Assembly (NCBI RefSeq): GCF_001953635.1
Contig: NZ_MEJH01000011.1
Span: forward strand, 62,001 to 126,000
DNA: 64,000 nucleotides
Direction of reading: 5' to 3'
Source of the DNA: Alteromonas abrolhosensis
GTDB taxonomy: Bacteria > Pseudomonadota > Gammaproteobacteria > Enterobacterales > Alteromonadaceae
The stretch's first letter is position 1. Each line of letters begins with the position of its first letter. The notes under the pieces were generated by a model, which worked only from the letters and a program-made list of their open reading frames with translations, was not told the DNA's origin and searched no databases. A program made the position numbers and the translations under genes. Positions 25,266-34,752 of this stretch are shown in pieces.

Positions 25266-26894
25266 TCAAAGCCCTTTTCGCCACGCCAAATACCAGCAAA
25301 TTGCGCCAATTACGCCCGTACTTGCAGGGAAATACCAAGATAAATCGTACATCGGCAATATCGCCGACATTAACACGAAAGTGGCACCCACTACGCTTAA
25401 ATGAGTGGTCTGAGTTGTTTTCTTTTGCTCTTGAAGCAGAGCCAAATGAGTTCTTTGTTGCTGTAACGGCAAACGTTTCATCTGCTGTAAACTGTCATAC
25501 AACAGGTCCGGCATTTCAGGCAGTTTTTCCGACCAGAAAGGTAAGTTGTCTTTCACTTTCCCCATCATTGCCGTGAAGCCAACCTGCTCTTTCATCCAGT
25601 TTTCAAGGAAAGGCTTAGCGGTTTTCCATAAATCGAGTTGAGGATAAAGCTGACGGCCCAAGCCCTCTATGTACAGCAGTGTTTTTTGCAATAGCACAAG
25701 CTGAGGCTGAACCACCATATTGAAACGACGTGCCGTATTAAATAGCTGCAATAACACATTACCAAAAGATATTTCCGCTAGCGGCTTTTGGAAAATAGGT
25801 TCGCACACTGTGCGGATAGCCATCTCAAATTCGTCAATATTTGTGTCTTGCGGCACCCAACCAGAATCGGCGTGAAGCTGGGCAACCTTGCGATAATCGC
25901 GGTTGAAAAAAGCAATAAAGTTTTCCGCCAAATAACGTTTATCTTCACGATTGAGCGTACCTACTATGCCAAAATCTATGGCGATATATTTTGGGTTTTC
26001 AGGGTGTTCGGTAGATACAAAGATATTGCCAGGGTGCATGTCTGCATGGAAAAAACTGTCGCGAAATACTTGGGTAAAGAATACTTCAACCCCGCGCTCA
26101 GCCAATTTTTTCATGTTGGTATTTTGCGTTAGCAGTGCGTCGATATTGGAAATAGGCAGGCCATAAATACGCTCCATCACCAGTACATTGCTGCGACAGT
26201 AATCGCTGTAAATTTTGGGAACATAGAGTGCGTCGGAACCTTCAAAGTTACGCCCTAACTGAATACCGTTTGCCGATTCACGTAGCAGATTAAGTTCATC
26301 AACAATGGTTCTTCGATATTCCACTACCACTTCTACAGGGCGTAGACGTTTACCGTCAGGTAACCAGCGCTGAAGCACATTAGCCAGACTAAATAACAGC
26401 TCCATATCGGCTACGATGGTATCGCGTATATCGGGTCGCAGTACCTTCACTACAACATCTTCGTTGCTATGCTTTAGTTTTGCGGCATGAACTTGAGCAA
26501 TAGACGCTGACGCTAGCGGCGCTTTTTCAAATTCGCTGAATAGTTCGCTTAAATCTGACAGCCCTAGCGCCTGTTTAATGATCTCTTGCGCAGCGTCTGA
26601 TGAAAACGGCGGAACTTTGTCTTGTAATCGAGCCAGCTCGTTAGCGATAGCTGGGGGAAGTAAGTCTCTGCGGGTAGAGAGCATTTGCCCGAATTTAATA
26701 AAAACAGGCCCCAAGCTTTGAAGCGCAAGGGTAATACGCTCGCCGGCAGACTTGCCCTTGTGCTTATTTCGCACCCAGAAGATGGTATGACGCATAGCCC
26801 GCGCGTACCAGGGTAACCACTTTGCTGGAATAAGTTCATCTAAGCCGTGTTCCAACAATACCTTGTTAATTCGGTATAACCTAACAATACGCAT
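25266..26894 (-). CDS. ubiB: UbiB, ubiquinone-biosynthesis atypical kinase
   Basis: A 542-residue membrane-bound protein-kinase-like ATPase of the ADCK/ABC1 family that supports aerobic ubiquinone synthesis. Seen are the family's KxGQ motif ([16 protein letters not shown], ~residue 67), the ATP-contact [13 protein letters not shown]-like region, the catalytic [11 protein letters not shown] (~285) and AIDFGIVG, plus two C-terminal membrane helices ([16 protein letters not shown] and [12 protein letters not shown]). It is the last gene of ubiE-ubiJ-ubiB, a conserved order. Confidence 0.95.
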   Translation of the reverse strand: MRIVRLYRINKVLLEHGLDELIPAKWLPWYARAMRHTIFWVRNKHKGKSAGERITLALQSLGPVFIKFGQMLSTRRDLLPPAIANELARLQDKVPPFSSDAAQEIIKQALGLSDLSELFSEFEKAPLASASIAQVHAAKLKHSNEDVVVKVLRPDIRDTIVADMELLFSLANVLQRWLPDGKRLRPVEVVVEYRRTIVDELNLLRESANGIQLGRNFEGSDALYVPKIYSDYCRSNVLVMERIYGLPISNIDALLTQNTNMKKLAERGVEVFFTQVFRDSFFHADMHPGNIFVSTEHPENPKYIAIDFGIVGTLNREDKRYLAENFIAFFNRDYRKVAQLHADSGWVPQDTNIDEFEMAIRTVCEPIFQKPLAEISFGNVLLQLFNTARRFNMVVQPQLVLLQKTLLYIEGLGRQLYPQLDLWKTAKPFLENWMKEQVGFTAMMGKVKDNLPFWSEKLPEMPDLLYDSLQQMKRLPLQQQRTHLALLQEQKKTTQTTHLSVVGATFVLMSAILPMYDLSWYFPASTGVIGAICWYLAWRKGL

Positions 26895-26917
26895 TTATGA
26901 GCCTGTTTCTCTCAATA

Positions 26918-27553
26918 TTACTTAATTTTTTCTTCTAGACGGCGCAGTCTCGCGTCGGCGCTTTCTGCTCTGTCGCGAAGTGCACTCACCTCATCGCTAA
27001 AGTGCATAACTGCCAGCTTATGCGCTGCAAGCTGCTTTTCTTCTACCACAGCGTTGCCTAATACTTTCGCCATCGACGCCAGTACTGCCATCGATTTTTC
27101 ATGCACTGTCTTTACCGTTTTCACGGTTTGATGTGCGATAACATCGTTGGTCTTTTGCGCGAGCAACTCTTCAATGTCGATATCCAACTGCTGAAACAGC
27201 GCGCTCACTTGCTGAGCAACATTTAGCTCCCCTTCCAAAAACAATGCTTTTTGTTGAATGAGGCGGGTAAGTTGACTGGTTTCTTTTAGCTCTGGCAAAG
27301 TCTGTAGCGATGTTTTAATACAACAGTCTTTCGGTCCAAGGGATGCAACGACGTCGTCAAATGAACCTTGTTCGCTTAGTACGTCGACACGGTCGGAAAA
27401 AGACAGTGTAATACCGTAAGGAAGCGGCGAGACAAATGCAGTAAGCCTGGCGCCATTAAGCGCCTTTAGCCTTGTTTCGCTGTCTTCATCTAAAGACAGC
27501 AACTTATTTATAACCGATTCAACTGTTGCAGTAATCAGCGCAGAGGTAGGCAT
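26918..27553 (-). CDS. ubiJ: UbiJ, ubiquinone-biosynthesis accessory factor (SCP2 domain)
   Basis: A 211-residue accessory protein with an SCP2 sterol-carrier domain in the first ~110 residues and a coiled-coil tail (EVSALRDRAESADARLRRLEEKI). It helps organise the soluble ubiquinone-synthesis complex and binds prenyl intermediates. Its ATG overlaps the ubiE stop by one base (TAATG), so translation is coupled. It sits between ubiE and ubiB as in enterobacteria. Confidence 0.92.
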   Translation of the reverse strand: MPTSALITATVESVINKLLSLDEDSETRLKALNGARLTAFVSPLPYGITLSFSDRVDVLSEQGSFDDVVASLGPKDCCIKTSLQTLPELKETSQLTRLIQQKALFLEGELNVAQQVSALFQQLDIDIEELLAQKTNDVIAHQTVKTVKTVHEKSMAVLASMAKVLGNAVVEEKQLAAHKLAVMHFSDEVSALRDRAESADARLRRLEEKIK

Positions 27554-28350
27554 TAAAACTTGTAACCTCTATGCAGCGCAACAATACCGCCAGTTAGATT
27601 CTGGTAATCACATTGTTCAAAACCCGCTTGCTCAAACATGCCTTTTAATGTTTCTTGATCAGGGTGCATGCGAATACTTTCCGCAAGGTATTGGTAGCTT
27701 TCTGCATCGTTTGCCACCAGCTGCCCCATTTTCGGTAGGATATGGAACGAATACATGTCGTAAAGCTTACTTAGCTGCTCTGAGGTAGGTTTTGAGAACT
27801 CTAGAACAAGCAAGCGCCCGCCCGGCTTAAGTACGCGATAAATAGAATTAAGCGCGTTTTGCTTTTCCGTTACGTTTCTAAGACCGAATGCCATGGTCAC
27901 CACATCAAAATGGTTGTCAGGGAACGGCAAGGCTTCTGCGTCCGCCTGTACATAGTCAATATTGCTAACCAAGCCACGGTCGCGAAGCTTATCACGGCCT
28001 ACTTTCAGCATAGACAAATTGATATCGGCAAGTATTACGCGCCCTGTCGGGCCTACCAAGCGCGAGAACTTAGCGGTTAAATCGCCAGTACCACCGGCAA
28101 TATCCAAGACTTTATTGCCCGCGCGCACACCGCTGCAGTCTATTGTGAAACGCTTCCATAAACGATGCACTCCCATCGACATAAGATCGTTCATTACGTC
28201 GTACTTCGCTGCGACAGAGTCAAAAACATTGGCAACTAAAGAGGCTTTTTGCCCTTTATCTACCTGTTTGAAACCGAAGTGTGTCGTATGCTCGGTAGCA
28301 TTGTCGATTGCAGAGTCTGCTTGCGTAGCGGGAGTTTGATTGTCGCTCAT
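27553..28350 (-). CDS. ubiE: UbiE, ubiquinone/menaquinone C-methyltransferase
   Basis: A 265-residue SAM-dependent methyltransferase acting on demethyl-menaquinol and the benzoquinol intermediate. Seen are the UbiE signature region [21 protein letters not shown] motif [12 protein letters not shown] (~residue 80), [24 protein letters not shown] and a C-terminal [12 protein letters not shown]. The N-terminal ~25 residues are longer than in E. coli. It is first in the ubiE-ubiJ-ubiB operon. Confidence 0.96.
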   Translation of the reverse strand: MSDNQTPATQADSAIDNATEHTTHFGFKQVDKGQKASLVANVFDSVAAKYDVMNDLMSMGVHRLWKRFTIDCSGVRAGNKVLDIAGGTGDLTAKFSRLVGPTGRVILADINLSMLKVGRDKLRDRGLVSNIDYVQADAEALPFPDNHFDVVTMAFGLRNVTEKQNALNSIYRVLKPGGRLLVLEFSKPTSEQLSKLYDMYSFHILPKMGQLVANDAESYQYLAESIRMHPDQETLKGMFEQAGFEQCDYQNLTGGIVALHRGYKF

Positions 28351-28522
28351 GACAGTCCTGTAATTTGAATATTTTTATTAATGCCGAAGTGTATAGGATT
28401 GTGTGCTCAAGCAAAAGCTTTATGCCCGACAGTCTCCTGACGTAAATCAGCTTATTAGCCCGAACATAAACCACGCCGGCGAAGTGCAGGCTGGCATATT
28501 TCGTATACTAAACTACCTTGAC

Positions 28523-29236
28523 CTACGCAGTTCTATTATTCGTGCCCCAGCTGAAGGCAACTATAGCGCTTATCTCTTGTAGCGAACGGCCACTTTCTTC
28601 ATGCCATTGGGCAAATGCAGCGTTGGCCGCGGCCAGCGTTTTTTTCGAGGTTAAGCCACCGTCAATAATTTCATTCTTACGCAAGTAATCTTCTACGTCA
28701 CGAGAGAACAAAAACGTGTCTATGCCAAGTGCTCGAAGCATGTAGGGACCAGTGTTACCACCTAATCGCGCTCCGCGCTTCTTTAAAAACTCCCAAAGTT
28801 CGGTAATGTTGTCTTTATTGAATCCTGCTACGAATTTGCCAAAGCTACCGTGCTCCAAAGACACGTCTTTAATCATCATGGCATTGTCGCGTACCGTCAT
28901 GACTTTTTTATAGTTGCGAACAATGCGCTTGTCTGACGCTTTCTGCTCTAGCATTTCATCGGGCATCAACAACACTTTATCAACGTCGAAACCGAAAAAT
29001 ACGGTTTCAAAGTCGGGCCACTTTTGCTCAATAACTCGCCATACAAAGCCTGATTGAAACACTTTTTTGGTCATCGCCGCTAAAAAGCGGTCGTCACTTA
29101 TGGCCTCAATTTGCGCTTTAGAAAGCGGTGCTTGGAGCATAGCTTCAAGCACCTTTTCGCCGCCTTTACGCTCACACGCTCGGCGATAGATAGACTGGAA
29201 AGACTCGAGCTTAGCTTCTGTCGCATGTCCTGCCAT
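28523..29236 (-). CDS. Tag-like DNA-3-methyladenine glycosylase I family protein
   Basis: A 237-residue protein of the Tag (COG2818) superfamily with a helix-hairpin-helix fold (MLQAPLSKAQIEAISDDRFLAAMTKKVFQSGFVWRVIEQKWP). Classical Tag excises 3-methyladenine. Here the N-terminal Cys/Trp zinc-site segment of E. coli Tag is absent and no matching His/Cys pair is seen at the C terminus, so it belongs to a divergent branch. It starts 6 bp after the prlC stop and is likely translated from the same transcript. Confidence 0.75.
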   Translation of the reverse strand: MAGHATEAKLESFQSIYRRACERKGGEKVLEAMLQAPLSKAQIEAISDDRFLAAMTKKVFQSGFVWRVIEQKWPDFETVFFGFDVDKVLLMPDEMLEQKASDKRIVRNYKKVMTVRDNAMMIKDVSLEHGSFGKFVAGFNKDNITELWEFLKKRGARLGGNTGPYMLRALGIDTFLFSRDVEDYLRKNEIIDGGLTSKKTLAAANAAFAQWHEESGRSLQEISAIVAFSWGTNNRTA

Positions 29237-29242
29237 GGGCGC

Positions 29243-31279
29243 TTAGCCTTTTATGCCGCTATGACGGAGTAAAGCGTCCACTTTAGGCTCGCGCCCTCTA
29301 AAGGCAACAAACAAGTCCATAGGAGGCTTACTGCCGCCCATTTCTAGAATGTTTTCTAAGAACGCTTTGCCCGTGTCACGATTGAAGATTCCATCCTCTT
29401 CAAACTTACTGTACGCATCGGCTGAAAGCACTTCCGCCCATTTGTAGCTGTAATAACCTGCTGCATAGCCACCAGCAAAAATATGCCCAAAGCTATTTTG
29501 GAAGCGGTTAAACGATGGAGGAATGACCACAGCCACTTCTTCACGCACTTTATCCAAAGTGCCTTGTACATCGACATCGCTGCCCTTTTCACTATGAAGT
29601 AAGAAGTCAAAAAGACTGAATTCAAGCTGACGCACCATTTGCATCGCAGATTGATAATCCCGTGCTGCAAGCATGCGTTCTAGTAAATCAGCGGGCAGTG
29701 GTTCGCCGGTCTCATAATGACCAGAGATAAAGTTAAGTGCATCTTCTTCCCAGCACCAGTTCTCTAAAAACTGGCTTGGCAATTCAACGGCATCCCATGG
29801 CACACCATTAATACCAGACACACCAGCTACGCTCATTTTAGTAAGCATATGGTGAATACCATGGCCAAACTCATGGAACATGGTTACCACTTCATCGTGG
29901 GTAAATAGCGCTGGTTTATCGCCTACCGGTGCGTTGAAGTTACAAGTAAGGTAAGCCACAGGAAGCTGTAGTTCTCCATCCATTTTTTCACGACGTACTC
30001 GGCATTCATCCATCCACGCGCCGCCACGTTTTTTAGCTCGGGCGTATAGGTCTAAGTAAAAACTACCGCGCATAACATCGGCATCGTCAGTGATGGTAAA
30101 GTAACGTACATCCTTATGCCATGTGTCGATTCCAGGCTGCTCAATAATTTTTAAGCCGTACAGGCGATGTACTACTTCGAATAAACCAGACAATACCTTA
30201 TCTTCAGGGAAGTATGGGCGCAGCATTTCATCAGAAATCGTGTACTTTTCCTGCTTCAATTTTTCGCTGTAATAAGGAAGGTCCCATGCTGCAAGCTCAG
30301 TAACACCGTGCTTGTCTTTAGCGTATGCTCTAACTTCTTCAAGCTCTTTTTCTGCTTGAGGTTTAGATTTCGCCGCTAAATCGCGTAAGAACCCAATAAC
30401 CTGATCGGTAGAGTCAGCCATTTTAGTCGCAAGCGAACGCTCTGCGTAACTCGAAAAACCTAGTAATTCGGCCAATTCGGTACGAAGAACCAGGGTTTCT
30501 TTAATGATTTCAGTGTTATCCCATTTACCGGCATTTGGGCCCTGCTCTGACGCTTTCGTCGCGTAGGCACGATACATTTCTTCACGTAGTTCGCGATTAT
30601 CGGCATACAGCATTACGGGTAAATAAGAAGGAATATCTAGAGTGAATAGCCACCCTTGTAAATCTTTCTGGTGGGCAGCCTGCGCCGCCGCTTCAAGGGC
30701 AGATTCCGGCATACCGGCGAGATCAGCTTCATCGGTAATGTGCTTGGTCCAGCCCATGGTGGCATCCATCACATTATTAGAAAAGGTTGACGATAATTCG
30801 CTGAGCTTTGCCTGAATCTCTGCAAAACGTTTCTTTTGCTCAGCGGGAAGCGCTACACCTGACAATGTGAAATCACGAACGGCGTTTTCAATAACTTTCT
30901 GTTGCTCTTCGCTTAGGGTTTCAAACTCGTCAGACGCTTTAAGAGAGGCATAAGCGTTGTAAAGACCTTCGTGCTGTCCTACCCAGGTGCCGTATTCAGA
31001 TAATAATGGCAAACACGCATCGTGGGCTTCACGTAATTCATCGCTGCTCACTACGCTATTCATATGCGAGACCGGCGAAAACATTTTACTTAAACGGTCA
31101 TCCACCTCTTCAAGGCGCAATACCAAATTCTTGTAAGAGTAATCTTTCGACGCCACGACCTCTTCTATTTCGCTTTTGCACGCTGCAATGGCTTTTTCAA
31201 TTGCAGGCTTTATAGAAGCAGGTTCAATAGCAGAAAAAATTGGTAGGCCATCTACCATTTCAATTGCAGGGGTTGTCAT
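29243..31279 (-). CDS. prlC: Oligopeptidase A
   Basis: A 678-residue cytoplasmic M3-family zinc metallopeptidase that degrades peptides, including cleaved signal peptides. The zinc motif is HEFGH in TMFHEFGHGIHHML (~residue 465), and the C terminus ends with the family's Gly-rich substrate region (NSFGHIFAGGYAAGYYSYKW). Length matches E. coli PrlC (680). ATG at 31279 (MTTPAIEM) fits the family start; a GTG four codons earlier is possible. It is followed by the Tag-like gene. Confidence 0.95.
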   Translation of the reverse strand: MTTPAIEMVDGLPIFSAIEPASIKPAIEKAIAACKSEIEEVVASKDYSYKNLVLRLEEVDDRLSKMFSPVSHMNSVVSSDELREAHDACLPLLSEYGTWVGQHEGLYNAYASLKASDEFETLSEEQQKVIENAVRDFTLSGVALPAEQKKRFAEIQAKLSELSSTFSNNVMDATMGWTKHITDEADLAGMPESALEAAAQAAHQKDLQGWLFTLDIPSYLPVMLYADNRELREEMYRAYATKASEQGPNAGKWDNTEIIKETLVLRTELAELLGFSSYAERSLATKMADSTDQVIGFLRDLAAKSKPQAEKELEEVRAYAKDKHGVTELAAWDLPYYSEKLKQEKYTISDEMLRPYFPEDKVLSGLFEVVHRLYGLKIIEQPGIDTWHKDVRYFTITDDADVMRGSFYLDLYARAKKRGGAWMDECRVRREKMDGELQLPVAYLTCNFNAPVGDKPALFTHDEVVTMFHEFGHGIHHMLTKMSVAGVSGINGVPWDAVELPSQFLENWCWEEDALNFISGHYETGEPLPADLLERMLAARDYQSAMQMVRQLEFSLFDFLLHSEKGSDVDVQGTLDKVREEVAVVIPPSFNRFQNSFGHIFAGGYAAGYYSYKWAEVLSADAYSKFEEDGIFNRDTGKAFLENILEMGGSKPPMDLFVAFRGREPKVDALLRHSGIKG

Positions 31280-31595
31280 AATCTTTTTCACTCTTAACTC
31301 AATGATAGAATAATGATGGGGCTTCGCTGATTAAAAGCAAGCTATTGTTTCAGCCGCAGTTGACCTATTTTGAACTTACTTCTAGATTAGGTGTACGGAT
31401 CACGACAACGGTCCACCGATGTAGATGAGGCGTTTGTGTTTTACCTCGCCTATCTTATCAAAGCCTTGCAAATCCGCTGTACAGCAATAGCCATCAAGCC
31501 GCTGTCACAAATGTCACATTTCATCCTTTTGTCTACTTTGTCCCTTCCCTGTTCAGGGTCTATAATTTCGATTAATAATTCTACAAGGCATAGAT
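31280..31595. other. Divergent region prlC / signalling cassette
   Basis: About 316 bp. It contains the promoter at 31538-31566 and a TGTCACAAATGTCACA direct repeat (~31503-31518). No ORF was accepted. Confidence 0.5.
31538..31566 (+). promoter_or_regulatory. Sigma-70-like promoter of the signalling cassette
   Basis: TTGTCC (-35, 4 of 6), 17 bp, TATAAT (-10, perfect), with a start site about 22 bp before the ATG at 31596. Confidence 0.68.
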
Positions 31596-32156
31596 ATGAA
31601 AACGTTGACCTCGGGTGAAATAGCCTCGTATTGCGATGTAAATCTGCGCACCGTAATTCGATGGATTGAAAGCGGTAAGCTTAAAGGCTTCAAACTTCCT
31701 GGGCGCGGAAACAACAGAGTATTGGTAGAAGATTTCGTAGCCTTTTTAGAAAGGCACGACATGCCAATTCCCGATTCATTGAAAGGCATTGCCACGCCGT
31801 CGATATTAATTGTTGACGATGAAATGCCTGTCGCCAAATCTATTCAGCGTGTAGCCAGACGGGCGGGCTATGAGTCGTATATCGCTACCGGCGGCTTCCA
31901 GGCTGGGATTATGCTTAGCCAATACGAACCAAAAGTAATGACGCTCGATCTAAGCATGCCTGGGATGGATGGTTACAGTGTTATTGAGTTCACGCGTGAC
32001 CAGAGCAAATACAAAGACCTTAAAATCGTGGTGATATCCGCCCTGGACGAGGTGAGCTTAGAGCGAGCGCTTGAGATTGGGGCTGACGCCACCTTGCAAA
32101 AACCTTTCTCAAATCATGATTTAACAATGGTCCTTGAGCAGTTTATGTCGATGTAA
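31596..32156 (+). CDS. Response regulator with N-terminal HTH and C-terminal receiver
   Basis: A 186-residue protein with reversed order for a response regulator. Residues 1-60 form a MerR/excisionase-type winged helix (TSGEIASYCDVNLRTVIRWIESGKLKGFKLPGRGNNRVLVEDF). Residues 70-186 are a receiver (ILIVDDE, LDLSMPGMDGY with the phospho-acceptor Asp, and the conserved KPF). It is the first gene of a four-gene cassette with a binding protein, a kinase and a second regulator; 23 bp separate it from the next gene. It likely acts as the DNA-binding output of the adjacent kinase. Confidence 0.87.
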   Translation: MKTLTSGEIASYCDVNLRTVIRWIESGKLKGFKLPGRGNNRVLVEDFVAFLERHDMPIPDSLKGIATPSILIVDDEMPVAKSIQRVARRAGYESYIATGGFQAGIMLSQYEPKVMTLDLSMPGMDGYSVIEFTRDQSKYKDLKIVVISALDEVSLERALEIGADATLQKPFSNHDLTMVLEQFMSM

Positions 32157-32179
32157 ATCGATGTAAAAGGAGTGACATT

Positions 32180-33004
32180 ATGGCTTGGTTATCGCGATTC
32201 GCTCTTTTAAGTTTATTCATTAGCACTGCTGCGATGTCAGCGAATGGCAAAACGTTCAATTTTGCTGTAGTGCCCCAGCAGTCAGCCAAGAAAATGGCTG
32301 AAAACTGGCAACCCTTAATCGACTACCTCAGTAATTACACCGGGTTCGAAGTCAATTTCAAAACAGCAAAAGATATTCCCACGTTCGAGGCTAATCTAGC
32401 CGACGGCAATTACGATATTGCCTATATGAACCCCTACCATTTCGTGGTTTTTAACGATTCTGTGGGTTATAAGGCATTAGCGCGCCAACGCGACAAGAAA
32501 ATTCGTGGGTTGATTGTCGTGCACAAAGACAGCCCTATAAATACTCTTGAAGAGCTAAGTGGAACTGAAGTTGCGTTCCCAGCGCCAGCCGCGTTTGCCG
32601 CCACCATCATTACCAGCGCTCACCTACGCATGAACAATATTGCTTTTGTGCCGCGCTACGTCAATTCTCATGACTCGGTGTATCTCGCCGTTCAACGCGG
32701 CTTTTTCAATGCTGGGGGCGGCATTGTACGTACACTCAATAGCTCACCTGACGATGTAAAAGACGAATTGCGCGTTTTGTGGAAAAGCAAAGATTTTACG
32801 CCCCACGCCATTGCGACCCACCCAAATATGGCACACGCTGACAGACAAGCTATTCTTAATGCATTACTTGCTTTATCAAATGACTCAAGCAAGTCATGGA
32901 TTTTAAACGGTATTGGGTTTAATGGCTTTATGGCGTCAAACGACAGCGATTGGGACGACGTGAGAGCATTGGGAATAGCGTCGCTTTCGAGGCCGCATTT
33001 ATGA
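32180..33004 (+). CDS. PhnD-type periplasmic binding protein
   Basis: A 274-residue exported protein of the phosphate/phosphite/phosphonate-binding PhnD family. The signal peptide ends near MSANGKTFNF. Seen are FAVVPQQSAKKMAENWQPLI, ADGNYDIAYMNPYHFVVFN and LSGTEVAFPAPAAFAATI, all typical of the clamp. AAAGGAG lies 8 nt before the ATG. No permease or ATPase genes are nearby. Instead a membrane histidine kinase starts 10 bp downstream, so it probably presents a ligand to that kinase rather than feeding a transporter. The ligand is unknown. Confidence 0.85.
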   Translation: MAWLSRFALLSLFISTAAMSANGKTFNFAVVPQQSAKKMAENWQPLIDYLSNYTGFEVNFKTAKDIPTFEANLADGNYDIAYMNPYHFVVFNDSVGYKALARQRDKKIRGLIVVHKDSPINTLEELSGTEVAFPAPAAFAATIITSAHLRMNNIAFVPRYVNSHDSVYLAVQRGFFNAGGGIVRTLNSSPDDVKDELRVLWKSKDFTPHAIATHPNMAHADRQAILNALLALSNDSSKSWILNGIGFNGFMASNDSDWDDVRALGIASLSRPHL

Positions 33005-33014
33005 GTATAGTCGT

Positions 33015-34682
33015 ATGAAACTGTCGTTACGTGTAAAGACAATAACAGGCATAGCATCAATAGCAGCGCTTTTGCTGCTAGTGCTCATTGTGACTGTTTT
33101 TCAGTTGCTTAACGACCTTGTCGACAGTAACGTGAAAAAATCAGCCGACACGACGGTTGCCCTTTTTGTGTCTACAACTAAAAATGCGTTTTTAAGCTAC
33201 GATTTAGCAGCACTTGATGCTGATGTCTCTGAGATACTCACAAACCCCAATATTGCGTATGTCAAAGTTAAGGACAAGCTGGATAGAGTTTTCGTTGAAA
33301 AAGGCAGCGCCGAAGCCCTGAGCCGCCCCTTCGTTGCCGATACAAGTGTGTCAAAAGCCGATGACGGCATTTACGATACCCGTGCGCCTATCATGGTAAA
33401 CAGCACCTTGTACGGTTATGTAGAGATTGGCCTTAACATTGCCTCGGTCACTGAATCAGTATCAAGGGTAAGAAGCTGGACCGTAACGCTGGCTTTATTA
33501 GAGTTTATTCTAGTTGGCTTGTGCTCTTATTTGCTTGGCTCTTACCTAATGTCGCAACTTCGTCAGTTACACGAAGGGGCGAAGCGGTTGGGTGATGCAG
33601 TTAAGCACAACAGCTATCAAGATGTCTTCATCCCCGTGCGCGGTACAGATGAGTTAAGCGAGCTGGCAGAAGCTTTTAACCAACTTGTTGAACGCCTGAA
33701 AGAGGAACATGCCCAACGCCAGAACGCCCAAGATGAGTTAAAAGAGCTTAATACGCTACTTGAAGAAAAGGTTCAGGACAGGACTGCGTTGCTGCATCAG
33801 AAAAACTATCAACTTCAAGAAGCTAATAAGGACTTAAAAGAAACGCAGGTTCAGCTACTACAAGCTGAAAAAATGGCGTCAGTGGGGCAACTGGCTGCAG
33901 GTGTCGCTCATGAGATTAATAATCCTGTGGGCTTTGTTAGTAGCAATATCTCGACACTCAGCGAATACGTCGCTACTTACCAAATGATTTTCTCCCAAAT
34001 TAATGTGGTGCTTGATGCACAAGATGAGACTAAGCGCGCTTCTGCCTTAGCGGATTTGGAGAAAATGCTAGCCAATCAAGACATGGCATTTATTAACGAA
34101 GACATTACCGACCTTCTGAGTGATTCGAGAGACGGGTTGCATCGGGTTGCAGAAATTGTGAAGGGGTTGAAGCTGTTCTCTCGTGTGGATAGCGATCATA
34201 TGCAACAACACAACATTAATGATTGCGTACGCACTACCCTTGCGATGGTGAACAACCAGTTAAAGTACATCTGCACCGTTGAAACTCATTTAGGTAGAGT
34301 TCCTGATGTTGCCATGAACGTAGGCAAGATTTCACAGGTTGTAACCAACTTGCTTATAAACGCGGGGCAAGCTATCGAAAGCACAGGTAAAAACGGCAAA
34401 GTAACCATTACGACCTGTACCGTAGGCAAGTTTGTCGAGCTTCGTATAGAAGATACGGGTTGTGGTATTCCATCGAGTCATTTAGACAAACTCTTCAACC
34501 CATTTTTTACAACTAAACCTGAAGGGCAAGGCACAGGCCTAGGTCTTTCAATTTCGTTTGGCATTGCTCAAGAGCATGGCGGCACGCTCTCAGCCACCAG
34601 CAAAGAGGGAGAAGGAAGCGTATTCACCTTAGCGCTCCCCATTGATTCAGACTCAGATAAAAAGTCAGAGAGCGAAGGATGA
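33015..34682 (+). CDS. Membrane sensor histidine kinase
   Basis: A 555-residue kinase. TM1 lies near residues 9-33, a periplasmic domain near 34-150 and TM2 near 155-180, followed by HAMP, a coiled coil (EELKELNTLLEEKVQDRTALLHQ region), HisKA with GVAHEINNPVGFV (phospho-His ~residue 300) and HATPase_c with NLLINAGQAI, DTGCGIP and GTGLGLSIS. The H-box form EINNPVGFV is typical of kinases that sit with PhnD-type proteins and REC-effector proteins. It is the third gene of the cassette; the next starts 70 bp later. Confidence 0.9.
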   Translation: MKLSLRVKTITGIASIAALLLLVLIVTVFQLLNDLVDSNVKKSADTTVALFVSTTKNAFLSYDLAALDADVSEILTNPNIAYVKVKDKLDRVFVEKGSAEALSRPFVADTSVSKADDGIYDTRAPIMVNSTLYGYVEIGLNIASVTESVSRVRSWTVTLALLEFILVGLCSYLLGSYLMSQLRQLHEGAKRLGDAVKHNSYQDVFIPVRGTDELSELAEAFNQLVERLKEEHAQRQNAQDELKELNTLLEEKVQDRTALLHQKNYQLQEANKDLKETQVQLLQAEKMASVGQLAAGVAHEINNPVGFVSSNISTLSEYVATYQMIFSQINVVLDAQDETKRASALADLEKMLANQDMAFINEDITDLLSDSRDGLHRVAEIVKGLKLFSRVDSDHMQQHNINDCVRTTLAMVNNQLKYICTVETHLGRVPDVAMNVGKISQVVTNLLINAGQAIESTGKNGKVTITTCTVGKFVELRIEDTGCGIPSSHLDKLFNPFFTTKPEGQGTGLGLSISFGIAQEHGGTLSATSKEGEGSVFTLALPIDSDSDKKSESEG

Positions 34683-34752
34683 AGCAAGTATTAGTGTTAT
34701 CAAGCAGCATTGCGTGTAATAGTTGTAACGTCGCGTATAAGGATAATAATTT

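Noticed and set aside
32180-33004. Phosphonate ABC transporter operon
   Set aside because: No permease or ATPase gene is present; neighbours are signalling genes.
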